Positions 27,284-35,367 are shown, numbered from the stretch's first letter. The stretch is 44,125 bases of DNA from CAYWPG01 sp964460035 (GCA_964460035.1 CAYWPG010000034.1:1-44125), one strand, 5' to 3'. Notes: generated by a model not told the origin, from the letters alone. A program made the numbers and translations.

Positions 27284-28064
27284 CAGACAACCTGTTCGCT
27301 ACCGGGCCGGCGGCTTCGATCCGCAGCTGATCCGCTGGGTGGGTGCGGCGAGCTTCGTTGGGGTGATCGCCCTGCTGGAGATTTTGTCACAACTGGGCAT
27401 GATCGGGCCGCTGACCTTCCCCGCGCCCAGCGCGATCGGTGTGGCGCTGCTGGACCTCTACGAGTCGGGCCAGTTGTGGCTGCATTTGCAGGCGTCGCTG
27501 TCGCGTCTTGCCATCGGCTGGACCATGGGGGTAGTTGCCGGCATCGTGGTCGGCTTCGCCATCGGTATCGGCAGCTGGTCGCGCTCGGTGGGCGTGCCCT
27601 GGGTGGCTGCGGTTTCGGCCATTCCCAAGATCGCGCTGCTGCCGCTGTTCATTATCTGGTTCGGCATAGGCGAGGGCTCCAAATACGCGACTATCGCCTT
27701 CGGCACCTTCTTCCCGACGGTCATCAATACCTTCGGCGGCGTTGACAACGTGGAGCGCAACCTGATTCGCATGGGGCAGAGCTTCAACCTCAAGCGTCGC
27801 ACCATCATCACGCAGATCATTCTGCCCGGCACCCTGCCTTCCATACTGTCGGCGTTCCGCATTTCGGCGTCCATCGGCATCATTCTGCTGGTGGCGGGCG
27901 AGATGGTGGCGGCCGAGTTCGGTATCGGCGCCTATATCATTCAGCAGCAGAACCTCTTTCAGCTCGATCGTCTGATGGCCGGTGTGGTGCTGCTGATGAT
28001 CCTGGGGCTCGCCATCTACGGTGTGATCGGCCTGCTGGAGCGCTGGCTGCTGAAGTGGCGGTAG
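27273..28064 (+). CDS. NitT/TauT-type ABC transporter permease
   Basis: This is the membrane subunit of the same importer, 263 aa, with about six transmembrane helices (the first at about 26-45, the last at about 228-252). The coupling-helix region follows the family pattern, with the sequence LKRRTIITQIILPGTLPSILSAFRI near residues 168-192 and VAGEMVAAEFGIGAYI shortly after. The ATG lies inside the end of the ATPase gene (11-nt overlap). It is the last gene of the three-gene operon; two strong hairpins follow. Confidence 0.93.
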   Translation: MRVDRQPVRYRAGGFDPQLIRWVGAASFVGVIALLEILSQLGMIGPLTFPAPSAIGVALLDLYESGQLWLHLQASLSRLAIGWTMGVVAGIVVGFAIGIGSWSRSVGVPWVAAVSAIPKIALLPLFIIWFGIGEGSKYATIAFGTFFPTVINTFGGVDNVERNLIRMGQSFNLKRRTIITQIILPGTLPSILSAFRISASIGIILLVAGEMVAAEFGIGAYIIQQQNLFQLDRLMAGVVLLMILGLAIYGVIGLLERWLLKWR

Positions 28065-28128
28065 AGTAAGCGCCGCAGATACGCGCTAATCGAAGGCGCC
28101 GATAGGGCTTAAGATCCGTTTTCGCATA

Positions 28129-28148
28129 GCGCGCCGGGGCTGGCGCGC
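28129..28148. terminator. hairpin between convergent operons (first of two)
   Basis: A perfect 7-bp stem, GCGCGCC/GGCGCGC with a GGGGCT loop, lies between the NitT/TauT importer (+) and glpD (-). Its position suggests transcription stop or transcript-end protection in both directions. Confidence 0.4.
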
Positions 28149-28159
28149 AGCAGTCCGCC

Positions 28160-28182
28160 CCCGCGGTGCCGACCACCGCGGG
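28160..28182. terminator. hairpin between convergent operons (second of two)
   Basis: A perfect 9-bp stem, CCCGCGGTG/CACCGCGGG with a 5-nt loop, lies 6 nt from the end of glpD. No T run is present on either strand. Confidence 0.45.
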
Positions 28183-28188
28183 ACCGCG

Positions 28189-29706
28189 TCAAGCCGACAT
28201 CTGCCGGCCGGTGTTGGCTCGGGCGAGCCAGTCGTCGATGCGATCGGCTTGTCCGGCGTCTATACGCAGTCCGAGCTTGGTGCGCCGCCAGAGAACATCC
28301 TCTGCGGTGCAGGCCCATTCGCGGCGCATCAGGAATTCAAGTTCCGCTTCGTACAGGCCGGCGCCGAAATGAAAGCCCAGATCGCCGAGGGTGCGTGCGG
28401 AGCCGATCAGCTCAAATAGACGCGTCCCGTACAGGCGCGCGTAGCGGTGGAGCAGATCCGGCGGTAACCAGGGCAGGCGTTGCCCGCTGCTGCGCACGAA
28501 CGCGTCGAAGTCGGCGCCATGAATATCGCCACCCGGCAGCGCAATGCCTTCGGTCCAGGCCGGGCCGAATTCTCCTAGCCAAGGCCGGAGCTTTGCCAGG
28601 GCATGTTCGGCGAGCTTGCGGTAGGTAGTGATCTTGCCGCCGAAAATCGATAGCAGGGGTGCCTGGCCAGCGTCCGCGTCTATGTCGAACACATAGTCGC
28701 GCGTAATCGCCGAGGGATTTTCATTGCTGTCGTCGTAGAGCGGGCGCACGCCGCTGTACGACGACACTATATCTTCGCGCGTGACGGGTGTTTGGAAGTA
28801 CTGGTTCACCAGCTCGAGGATGTAGTCGATTTCCTCCTCGCTGATGGCCACCGCTGCCGGGTCGCCCTCGTAGGCCAGATCGGTGGTGCCCAGCAGCGTG
28901 AAATCGCCCTCGTAGGGGATGGCGAAGGCAATGCGCCCATCCGAATGCTGGAAGATGTAGGCGTGATCGCCTTCGAAGTGGCGGCGCACGATGACGTGGC
29001 TGCCTTTCACCAGCCGCAGCTTGGCCCGTTGGGGTATGCCCTCGCCGCTGGCCAGAACATCAGTTACCCAGGGCCCGGCGGCATTGACCACGGCCCGGGC
29101 CAATACCTGAAACGGCTCGCCCCCTTGCGGGCGCAGCGTCACCTGCCAGCCGTCGTCGAGCCGGGCATAGCGCTCGCAGCGCGTGCGAGTGTGAATGGTG
29201 GCGCCGCGTGCCTGGGCATCCAGGGCGTTGAGGACTACCAGGCGGGCATCGTCGACCCAACAATCCGAGTATTCGAAACCCGTTGTGAACTCTTGCCGCA
29301 GTGGCGCTCCTTCCGGCTCCTGGCGCAGGTTGAGCTTCGTCGTGCCCGGCAGGATCTTGCGCCCGCCCAGATGGTCGTACAGAAACAGCCCTAGCCGCAG
29401 CAGCCACTTGGGACGCAAGCCGCGGTGGTGAGGCAACACGAAACGCAGCGGATGGATGATGTGGGGCGCCGCCCGCAGCAGCACTTCGCGCTCGATCAGC
29501 GCCTCGCGCACCAGCCGGAACTCCCGATGCTCCAGGTAGCGCAGGCCGCCGTGGACCAGCTTGGTGCTGGCCGATGAGGTGGCGCTAGCCAGATCGTGCT
29601 GCTCGCACAACAGGACGCTCAAGCCGCGACCGGCGGCATCCCTGGCAATCCCCACACCGTTAATGCCGCCGCCGATGATGACCAGGTCGTAGCGTGGCAA
29701 ACTCAT
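28189..29706 (-). CDS. glpD: aerobic glycerol-3-phosphate dehydrogenase
   Basis: GlpD is a membrane-associated FAD enzyme that oxidises sn-glycerol-3-phosphate to dihydroxyacetone phosphate and reduces ubiquinone. The product is 505 aa, like E. coli GlpD (501 aa). The FAD-binding YDLVIIGGGINGVGIARDAAG (residues 6-26) and the TSSASTKLVHGGLRYLEHREFRLV segment are characteristic of true GlpD rather than of other FAD oxidoreductases. YSGVRPLYDD and SIFGGKITTYRKLAEHAL are also conserved. The start is 1 nt after the stop of the second phnE gene, so it belongs to the phnDCEE operon. No glpF or glpK is nearby. Confidence 0.93.
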   Translation of the reverse strand: MSLPRYDLVIIGGGINGVGIARDAAGRGLSVLLCEQHDLASATSSASTKLVHGGLRYLEHREFRLVREALIEREVLLRAAPHIIHPLRFVLPHHRGLRPKWLLRLGLFLYDHLGGRKILPGTTKLNLRQEPEGAPLRQEFTTGFEYSDCWVDDARLVVLNALDAQARGATIHTRTRCERYARLDDGWQVTLRPQGGEPFQVLARAVVNAAGPWVTDVLASGEGIPQRAKLRLVKGSHVIVRRHFEGDHAYIFQHSDGRIAFAIPYEGDFTLLGTTDLAYEGDPAAVAISEEEIDYILELVNQYFQTPVTREDIVSSYSGVRPLYDDSNENPSAITRDYVFDIDADAGQAPLLSIFGGKITTYRKLAEHALAKLRPWLGEFGPAWTEGIALPGGDIHGADFDAFVRSSGQRLPWLPPDLLHRYARLYGTRLFELIGSARTLGDLGFHFGAGLYEAELEFLMRREWACTAEDVLWRRTKLGLRIDAGQADRIDDWLARANTGRQMSA

Positions 29707-29707
29707 T

Positions 29708-30538
29708 TCACATCACCTTGCCCCGCAACCATGCCGCAAGTGCTTCGCCGGCCAGTACCATGACGATGATCGCGAGCAAAATGGCGGATACCGTCTGCCA
29801 GGCGAAGGTGTCTATCGCCCCCTGCAGGATCAGTCCGATGCCGCCCGCACCTACCAGGCCCAGCACCGTGGACTCGCGCAGGTTGATGTCCCAACGCAGG
29901 ATGGTGACCGCCACGAAGGTGGGAACGACCTGAGGGACGATACCGTAGAGAATCACTTTGGCTCGCGATGCGCCGACGGCTTCCAGCGCTTCGATAGGCG
30001 CACGGTCGATCTCCTCTATGGCCTCGCTCATGAGCTTGCCGAGGAAACCGATGGAGCGAAACATGATCGCGATGATGCCGGCCAATACTCCGGGGCCGAA
30101 GATCGCGACGAACAGCAAGGCCCAGATGATCGTATTGACCGAGCGGCTGGAGACCAGGATGAAGCGGCCCAGCCAGAGCGTAAGCCGGTTCGGCGTGGTG
30201 TTCTGAGCCGCGAGCCAGGCCACGGGCATGGACACGAGCACGCCCAGGGCCGTGGCGATGGTGGCGATGTTGAGCGTCTCGACGATGGCTTGCGCGATTT
30301 GCCCCAGGCGCGAGAAGTCCGGCGGGGACATACGGGCGAACAGGTCGCCGATCTGGGCGGGCGCATCCATCACCCATTCGATCTCTACGTCTATGCTGGC
30401 CAGCGACCAGTAGGCCGCCAAGCCGATCGCCAGCGTGATGAGGTAACGCGTCCAGCGCTCGCGCGGAGTGTGGCGGCTCCAGGCGCGATGGGCCACGGTC
30501 GTGCTGGCGCTGGCGGTGTCTTCGACGGCGCTCACCAT
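29708..30538 (-). CDS. phnE: phosphonate-type ABC transporter permease (second PhnE)
   Basis: This is the second membrane subunit of a PhnCDE-type importer, 276 aa from the ATG at 30538. The N-terminus is polar (VEDTASASTTVAHRAW), followed by about six transmembrane helices. PhnE signatures are visible: IATIATALGVLVSMPVAWLA, IGFLGKLMSEAIEEIDRAPIEALEAVGA (cytoplasmic coupling loop), and ESTVLGLVGAGGIGL. The frame runs far upstream without a stop, but that part overlaps the first permease gene and is not protein-like. It overlaps the first phnE gene by 7 nt and ends 1 nt before glpD. Confidence 0.92.
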   Translation of the reverse strand: MVSAVEDTASASTTVAHRAWSRHTPRERWTRYLITLAIGLAAYWSLASIDVEIEWVMDAPAQIGDLFARMSPPDFSRLGQIAQAIVETLNIATIATALGVLVSMPVAWLAAQNTTPNRLTLWLGRFILVSSRSVNTIIWALLFVAIFGPGVLAGIIAIMFRSIGFLGKLMSEAIEEIDRAPIEALEAVGASRAKVILYGIVPQVVPTFVAVTILRWDINLRESTVLGLVGAGGIGLILQGAIDTFAWQTVSAILLAIIVMVLAGEALAAWLRGKVM

Positions 30539-31350
30539 AGGTTCCTCCGAATACGGCCGCTGATCGCCTCGCTGAGCAGGATCGCTCCGATGATGATCAG
30601 TGTGATGGCCAGCGCGAAGTCGTAATCGTAGCGGCGGAAGGCGTTCATCAGCGTCGCGCCGATTCCGCCCGCGCCGACTATGCCTACTACTGCCGAAGCG
30701 CGCAGGTTGCTGTCGAACTGGTAGATCGTCAGGCCGATCTGACGCGGCATGATCTGGGGTAGCACGGCATAGAGCAGCGTGACGAAGTACCCGGCCCCGG
30801 CCGCCCGTAGCGCCTCGACCTGTCCCCAGTCGATCTCCTCGATGCGCTCGGCGAGCATCTTCGCCACGAACCCGATCGAGTAGATGGCCAGGGTGAGAAT
30901 GCCGGCCAGAGGTCCGAAACCGACGGCCTTGACGAAGATGATCGCGACGATCACCGGATGAAAGCTGCGCGCGACGATGATGATGGCGCGGCCGAGCATG
31001 TAGATCGGCTTGGGCGCCAGGTTGCGCGCCGCCATGAAGGCGATGGGGATGCTGGCACCCACGCCCAGGATGGTTGCCAGGATGGCGATGCGCAGAGTCT
31101 CTAGCATCCCATCGAGCACCAGCTGGGGGCGCGTGAGTTCCGGCGGGAATGCCCCGGAGAAGATGCGGGCCGCCCGTGGCAGGCCCTCCTGAATACGGGC
31201 CCAATCGAAAGGCAGTGTTGCCAGCGCCCAGACGAAATAGACGAGAGCCAGCAGGATCAAGCCCCAGCGCAGTACCGGATTGGCAATGAACGGTGGCTTG
31301 CGCCAGGTGCGATGGGCCTGCGGCGTCGGTGTGGGTTCGCTCATCTGCAT
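30532..31350 (-). CDS. phnE: phosphonate-type ABC transporter permease (first PhnE)
   Basis: This is the first membrane subunit of the importer, about 272 aa. GTG 31353, ATG 31350 and ATG 31344 are all possible starts; ATG 31350 overlaps the phnC stop. It has the PhnE pattern: IAILATILGVGASIPIAFMAARN, the coupling loop IGFVAKMLAERIEEIDWGQVEALRAAGA and ASAVVGIVGAGGIGATL. It is related to, but clearly distinct from, the downstream permease, so the two probably form a heterodimer. Paired PhnE proteins occur in other phosphonate and phosphite transporters. Confidence 0.92.
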   Translation of the reverse strand: MQMSEPTPTPQAHRTWRKPPFIANPVLRWGLILLALVYFVWALATLPFDWARIQEGLPRAARIFSGAFPPELTRPQLVLDGMLETLRIAILATILGVGASIPIAFMAARNLAPKPIYMLGRAIIIVARSFHPVIVAIIFVKAVGFGPLAGILTLAIYSIGFVAKMLAERIEEIDWGQVEALRAAGAGYFVTLLYAVLPQIMPRQIGLTIYQFDSNLRASAVVGIVGAGGIGATLMNAFRRYDYDFALAITLIIIGAILLSEAISGRIRRNLW

Positions 31351-32144
31351 CACCCCAGCGCTGCGCGGGAGTTCAGGCCGGCTTGCGCTTCCGCGCGCTC
31401 GGCGGCCGGTACGCCGGCATAAACCTGTTCCATGACTTCTTCATCGAGGTCGGCCGGCAAACCATCGAAAATGATGCGCCCATAACGCATGCCTACGATG
31501 CGTTGGGTGTGATCCTTGGCTTCCTGCACGTTATGGATGTTGATCAGCACCGGCAGGCGGTACTCTTCCGACAGCGAGCGGAGCAGCTCCATGATTTGCA
31601 CGGAGGTCTTCGGGTCCAGCGACGCCGTAGGCTCGTCCGCGAGCAGAATCTCTGGCTCCTGCATCAAGGCCCGTACCACGCCCACCCGCTGACGCTCGCC
31701 GCCCGAGAGCTCGTCGGCACGGCGGTTGGCGTAGTGCGCGATGCCTACTCGCTCCATCAGATGGAATGCGCGGTCTATGTCTTCCTGCGGGAAGCGCCGC
31801 AGCGCGGCGCGCCAGAACGGTACATAGCCCAGGCGTCCGGAGAGCACGTTCTCCATGACCGTCAGCCGGTTAACCAGGTTGAAGCCCTGGAAGATCATGC
31901 CGATGCGGCGCCGGGCATGGCGCAGGTCCGAGCCTTTCAGCCGGGTCAGCTCGACGCCGTTGAGTTCTATGCTGCCTGCGGTAGGTTCTACCAGCCGGTT
32001 GATGCAGCGCAGCAGCGTGCTCTTGCCTGCGCCGGATGCGCCGATCACGGCAACGCAGGTCTCGTTCGGCACCTCAAGGTTCAGTTCGTTGAGAACCGGC
32101 TTGTCGTTGCCGTAGCGCTTGACGAGGTTGGTTATACGAAGCAT
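31350..32144 (-). CDS. phnC: phosphonate-type ABC transporter ATP-binding protein
   Basis: This is the ATPase of the importer, 264 aa from the ATG at 32144. The Walker A motif GASGAGKST is at 35-43, the Q-loop in MIFQGFNLVNRLTVMENVLSG (about 83-103, typical of PhnC), the signature LSGGERQRVGVVRAL begins at 146, and the Walker B ILLADEPTASLDP is at 166-178. GGAGAG lies just before the chosen ATG; the frame is open upstream to 32288 but that part overlaps the end of phnD and is not protein-like. It ends overlapping the first permease gene. Confidence 0.94.
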   Translation of the reverse strand: MLRITNLVKRYGNDKPVLNELNLEVPNETCVAVIGASGAGKSTLLRCINRLVEPTAGSIELNGVELTRLKGSDLRHARRRIGMIFQGFNLVNRLTVMENVLSGRLGYVPFWRAALRRFPQEDIDRAFHLMERVGIAHYANRRADELSGGERQRVGVVRALMQEPEILLADEPTASLDPKTSVQIMELLRSLSEEYRLPVLINIHNVQEAKDHTQRIVGMRYGRIIFDGLPADLDEEVMEQVYAGVPAAERAEAQAGLNSRAALG

Positions 32145-32215
32145 TGCTCTCTCCGCGGGCAGAAACAGCCGGCGCCGGCGGCCGCAACAGGCCGCCCGCG
32201 CCGACCGAAGGCGTG

Positions 32216-33226
32216 CTATTCCGCCTGTAGCCCTTCGGCTGTGTAGCGAACACCATTTGCCTTTTGAATGGTGCGAATCACTTCCCAATCGTTCTTATAG
32301 GTGATCGGGACGAACTGGGTAACGTCCTTGAACTCCTCGCCCAGGGCCGTGCCCCGGAAGTCGAAAGTGAAGAACGCCTCGCGGATCTTCTTGACCAGGT
32401 CCGGATGCAGGTTGTGGGCGTGGGTGTACGACGTGGTCGGGAACGGCGCGGACTCCCAGATCACCTTGACCTGATCGGGGTCGTAGAGGCCGCGCTGCGC
32501 CATGCGCTCCACCACCTCCGAGGCCACCGGCGCGGCGTCATAGTCGCCGGCCACCACGCCCAGCATGGACTGGTCGTGCGAGCCGGAGTAGACGACGGTG
32601 TAGTCCTCGTCAGGCACCAGGCCCATGGTCGGGAACAGTGCCCGCGGCGCGAGGTTGCCCGAGTTCGAGGTTGGCGAGGTATGCGCTACGCGCCGGCCCT
32701 TCAGGTCCGCCAGGGTATTGATACCGCTGTCGGTGCGGGTGTACACCTGCAGCGTGTAGCCGAAGCGGCCGTCCTCGCTGCCCATGATCGCAAAGGGCAC
32801 CGCGCCGGCGAGGTTCACCGCGAACGGTGTCGGCCCGGTGGAGAAGCCGGCGATGTGCAGGCGGCCCGAACGCATCGCTTCCACCTGCGCCGAGTTGGAC
32901 TGCACGGCGAAGAAGCGTACCCGCTTGCCCGTTACCCGCTGCAGATGCTCGATGAACGGCTTCCAGATGTCGCCGTAAACCGCGGGGTCTTCAACCGGGG
33001 TGTACGCGAACACCAGGGTGCTCGGATTCACGTAGTCCTTGGGGTCGGTTGGTGGATCGGCGGTCAGGTCGCCGTCGCGATCGCAATACATCGGATCGAG
33101 ATCCCCGCGCGGGCAGTCCTCCTGCGCGTGGGCCGAAAAGGTCGTCAGGAGCGCGAATGCTCCGGCAAGCGCCAACGCGCGTGCCTGCCAGCGCGCCAGA
33201 CGCGTGTGCTTCCTCTTTACCGCCAT
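32216..33226 (-). CDS. phnD: phosphonate/phosphite/phosphate-type ABC transporter substrate-binding protein
   Basis: This is a PhnD-type periplasmic binding protein, 336 aa. A basic start and hydrophobic core ending THAHAQ-like (FSAHAQ, about residue 35) form a signal peptide. The mature N-terminus carries two Cys and an acidic repeat (CPRGDLDPMYCDRDGDL) before the conserved FAYTPVEDPAVYGDIWKPF segment. GFSTGPTPFAVNLAG and DLKGRRVAHTSPTSNSGNL lie where the phosphoryl-binding loops of the family are found. GGAGGAG precedes the ATG. It is the first gene of phnD-phnC-phnE-phnE-glpD. The name reflects family; the true ligand is not established. Confidence 0.9.
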   Translation of the reverse strand: MAVKRKHTRLARWQARALALAGAFALLTTFSAHAQEDCPRGDLDPMYCDRDGDLTADPPTDPKDYVNPSTLVFAYTPVEDPAVYGDIWKPFIEHLQRVTGKRVRFFAVQSNSAQVEAMRSGRLHIAGFSTGPTPFAVNLAGAVPFAIMGSEDGRFGYTLQVYTRTDSGINTLADLKGRRVAHTSPTSNSGNLAPRALFPTMGLVPDEDYTVVYSGSHDQSMLGVVAGDYDAAPVASEVVERMAQRGLYDPDQVKVIWESAPFPTTSYTHAHNLHPDLVKKIREAFFTFDFRGTALGEEFKDVTQFVPITYKNDWEVIRTIQKANGVRYTAEGLQAE

Positions 33227-33325
33227 CCTCGTTACTCCTCCAGCTGTCGTTCGCTATCCCCTGGGTTCTCGAGTGCCCCAGTATGGCGCCAAATAGGCCC
33301 GCATTCGCGGGATGCTGCAACCCCT

Positions 33326-33355
33326 ACCATATCCATCATCGTTTGGTGCTTGCAA
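33326..33355 (-). promoter_or_regulatory. candidate phnD promoter
   Basis: On the minus strand TTGCAA (33355-33350) and TATGGT (33331-33326) are 18 nt apart and each match four of six sigma-70 consensus positions. A CAACAT half-site (33353-33358) overlaps the -35 box, as would suit repression. The match is weak and rests partly on context. Confidence 0.25.
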
Positions 33356-33378
33356 CATATTTTTGCGCTGAGATGTTG
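33353..33378. promoter_or_regulatory. candidate operator: CAACAT-N14-ATGTTG
   Basis: CAACAT (33353-33358) and ATGTTG (33373-33378) form a perfect 6-bp inverted repeat with a 14-nt spacer in the divergent phnD/HAD region. The half-sites match those of the neighbouring 33394-33411 element, so they could be a second binding site for the same regulator. Confidence 0.4.
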
Positions 33379-33393
33379 TACATGCAAATATGG

Positions 33394-33411
33394 ATGTTAG
33401 AACTACAACAT
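33394..33411. promoter_or_regulatory. candidate GlpR/DeoR-type operator ATGTT-N8-AACAT
   Basis: ATGTT AGAACTAC AACAT is an 18-bp inverted repeat. Its outer half-sites and 5-8-5 geometry match those known for E. coli GlpR operators (ATGTTCG...CGAACAT). It lies between phnD and the HAD phosphatase gene, about 66 nt before the latter, near a DeoR/GlpR-type regulator gene. ATGTTGTA (33373-33380) and TACAACAT (33404-33411) also form a longer 8-bp inverted repeat across the region. Confidence 0.5.
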
Positions 33412-33476
33412 TCGGTGCGCCGTTGACCGGCGCGGAGCGTCCGCAGGCGCGGCGGTGCGACATTAAGGTGTTGGCG

Positions 33477-34343
33477 ATGAGTACGGAGCAAAGCCGGAAC
33501 GATCTTCTTCCATTGAGTTTGTTTCCCGTGGCCGAACGGCGGGCGGTGCGGGTCGTACTCACCGATATAGACGATACGTTGACGGTGGAAGGCTATCTGC
33601 CCGCGCAGGCTTACGCGGCAATGGAGCGGCTGCGCGAGGCGGGATTGCTGGTCATTCCGGTTACAGGGCGCCCCGCGGGTTGGTGCGACATGATAGCGCG
33701 GCTATGGCCGGTGGACGGGGTGGTGGGGGAGAACGGTGCTTTCTACTTCCGCTACCACAAGAGTCAGCGCCGGATGGAGCGTGTCTATGCCCGCGACGAG
33801 GCCACGCGGCAGCGTGATCGCGAAGGTCTGCGGCGGGTGCGGATGCGAGTGCTGCAAGAGGTCGAAGGGTGCCGGGTGGCAGCCGATCAGCCCTACCGCG
33901 AGGCGGATCTGGCCATCGACTTTGCCGAAGATGTGGCGCCGCTGCCGCGGGAAGCCGTAGAGCGGATAGTGCGGATCTTCGAGGAAGAAGGCGCGCAGGC
34001 CAAAGTGTCGTCCATTCACGTCAACGGCTGGTTTGGCAGTTACGACAAGCTGAGCATGGCGCGGCGCATGCTGGCGGAGCAGTTCGGTATAGATGTCGAT
34101 AATCCGGACGGCAACCGCAGCGTCGTCTTTTCCGGCGACTCTCCCAACGACGAGCCCTTGTTCGGTTTTTTTCACCACAGTGTGGCAGTTGCCAACTTTC
34201 TCGATTTCATAGACTTGGTAGTCCATAAGCCGCGTTGGTTGACGCCGTCGCGCGGCGGCGAAGGGTTCAGCGAACTGGCCGACGCGCTGCTGAGCGCTCG
34301 CTCCCCGTCCCGGCGCGAAACTCCCAGCTCGGCATTCGTATGA
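33477..34343 (+). CDS. HAD-IIB family phosphatase
   Basis: This is a 288-aa HAD-superfamily hydrolase of subclass IIB, the group of Cof-like, sucrose-phosphate and mannosyl-phosphoglycerate phosphatases. Motif I VLTDIDDTLTVEG (about residues 26-38) has both catalytic Asp; motif II is VIPVTGRPAGWCD; the cap region starts after GVVGENGAFYFRY; motif IV is VVFSGDSPNDEPLFGFF. The ATG at 33477 begins MSTEQSRND; an ATG at 33390 is in frame but lies inside the putative operator. It is divergent from the phn-glpD operon and followed by the DeoR gene, so a sugar- or glycerol-phosphate substrate is inferred. Confidence 0.85.
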   Translation: MSTEQSRNDLLPLSLFPVAERRAVRVVLTDIDDTLTVEGYLPAQAYAAMERLREAGLLVIPVTGRPAGWCDMIARLWPVDGVVGENGAFYFRYHKSQRRMERVYARDEATRQRDREGLRRVRMRVLQEVEGCRVAADQPYREADLAIDFAEDVAPLPREAVERIVRIFEEEGAQAKVSSIHVNGWFGSYDKLSMARRMLAEQFGIDVDNPDGNRSVVFSGDSPNDEPLFGFFHHSVAVANFLDFIDLVVHKPRWLTPSRGGEGFSELADALLSARSPSRRETPSSAFV

Positions 34344-34461
34344 CGGGTTCCAAAGCAGGTCGCTCGATGCCGTTCTTGCTGCAACGCCATATACTTAGGA
34401 GCGGTTGAAACAGGCTGGTTTCATAATCGGGGGAGCCGTAGCCAGCGGTCAGGAGCGTGGA

Positions 34462-35229
34462 GTGCAGACGTCCCGGAAGGAAGAAAGAAGAAGGCTGATT
34501 TTGGTCGAGTTGCGGGCCTCGCCGTTGGTGCGCATTTCGACGTTAGCGGAAAAGTTTGGAGTTACCACCGAAACCATACGGCGCGATCTCGATGCGCTCA
34601 GCAAACAAGGGTTGGTCGCGCGTGAGTATGGCGGCGCGTCGGCAACGCGTCCCATGGGAATTCAGCCCTCGGCGCAGGAGCGCGGGCTGGCGCTGGCCGA
34701 AGAGCGCTCTCGCATTGGCGAGGCCGCTGCGGCTCTAGTCCAGCCCGGCGAGGTGCTGCTGATCGACAGCGGCTCGACGACAGGGCATCTGGCGCGGCAT
34801 CTCGCGGCACTGGACATGGAGCTGACCGTGATAACCAACAGCTATCCAGTTGCCTCGGCCGTTGCCAGCGCCAAGGCGCGCGCCGTTATGTGCCCGGGCG
34901 ACTTCGATCCGCGCGAAGGCGGTGTCTATGGTGTGGACACCGCCGATTACTTGCGCCAGTTCCATGCGAACAAAGCGTTCATAGGTGCGAGCGGCATCTG
35001 TACCGACGGTCTGAGCGACGTTAACCGTTATGCCGTATCGGTCAAACGCGTGATGATGGAGCGGGCCAGCGAAACCTATGCCCTGGTGGACCACAGCAAG
35101 TTCGGCGCACGTCTGCTGGAGTCGGTTGCGCCGTTGTCGGCACTGACCGGCGTGGTTACCGACGAGGATCCCCCCGCGGCCTTGCGAATCGCGCTGGAGC
35201 GGCAGGGCGTGCGCATTATCATCGCCTGA
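34462..35229 (+). CDS. DeoR/GlpR family transcriptional regulator
   Basis: This is a DNA-binding regulator of the DeoR family, 255 aa from the GTG at 34462, which has AGGAG 6 nt upstream. The winged helix-turn-helix is LVRISTLAEKFGVTTETIRRDLDAL (about residues 23-47) followed by GLVAREYGGAS. The C-terminal domain has the sugar-phosphate sensing pattern LLIDSGSTTGHLARHL, a Gly/Ser phosphate loop, then VYGVDTADYLRQFHANKAFIGASGI. An upstream TTG (34405) is in frame, but family proteins start close to the helix-turn-helix. It is the likely regulator of the phn-glpD and HAD genes and may sense glycerol-3-phosphate, as GlpR does. Confidence 0.88.
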   Translation: MQTSRKEERRRLILVELRASPLVRISTLAEKFGVTTETIRRDLDALSKQGLVAREYGGASATRPMGIQPSAQERGLALAEERSRIGEAAAALVQPGEVLLIDSGSTTGHLARHLAALDMELTVITNSYPVASAVASAKARAVMCPGDFDPREGGVYGVDTADYLRQFHANKAFIGASGICTDGLSDVNRYAVSVKRVMMERASETYALVDHSKFGARLLESVAPLSALTGVVTDEDPPAALRIALERQGVRIIIA

Positions 35230-35367
35230 CAGGCTTCCCGGCGCGCACACCGGCCGGCGCCATAGCCGTGCCGCTCGTGCGCGGGTACTGCATGTGCGAG
35301 TGGGGCGCGGGGGCGAGTTCACAGAAGTGCCACGGCTTATGTGGCAGCATCGGGCCTAACTTGCGGC

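Noticed and set aside
29708..31204. 498-codon reading for the second PhnE
   Set aside because: The first 222 codons overlap the first phnE gene in another frame and are not protein-like; the start at 30538 fits the family.
28189..33226. Phosphonate catabolism (C-P lyase) operon
   Set aside because: Only transporter genes of that type are present; no phnG to phnM, phnX or ptxD genes are visible in the window.
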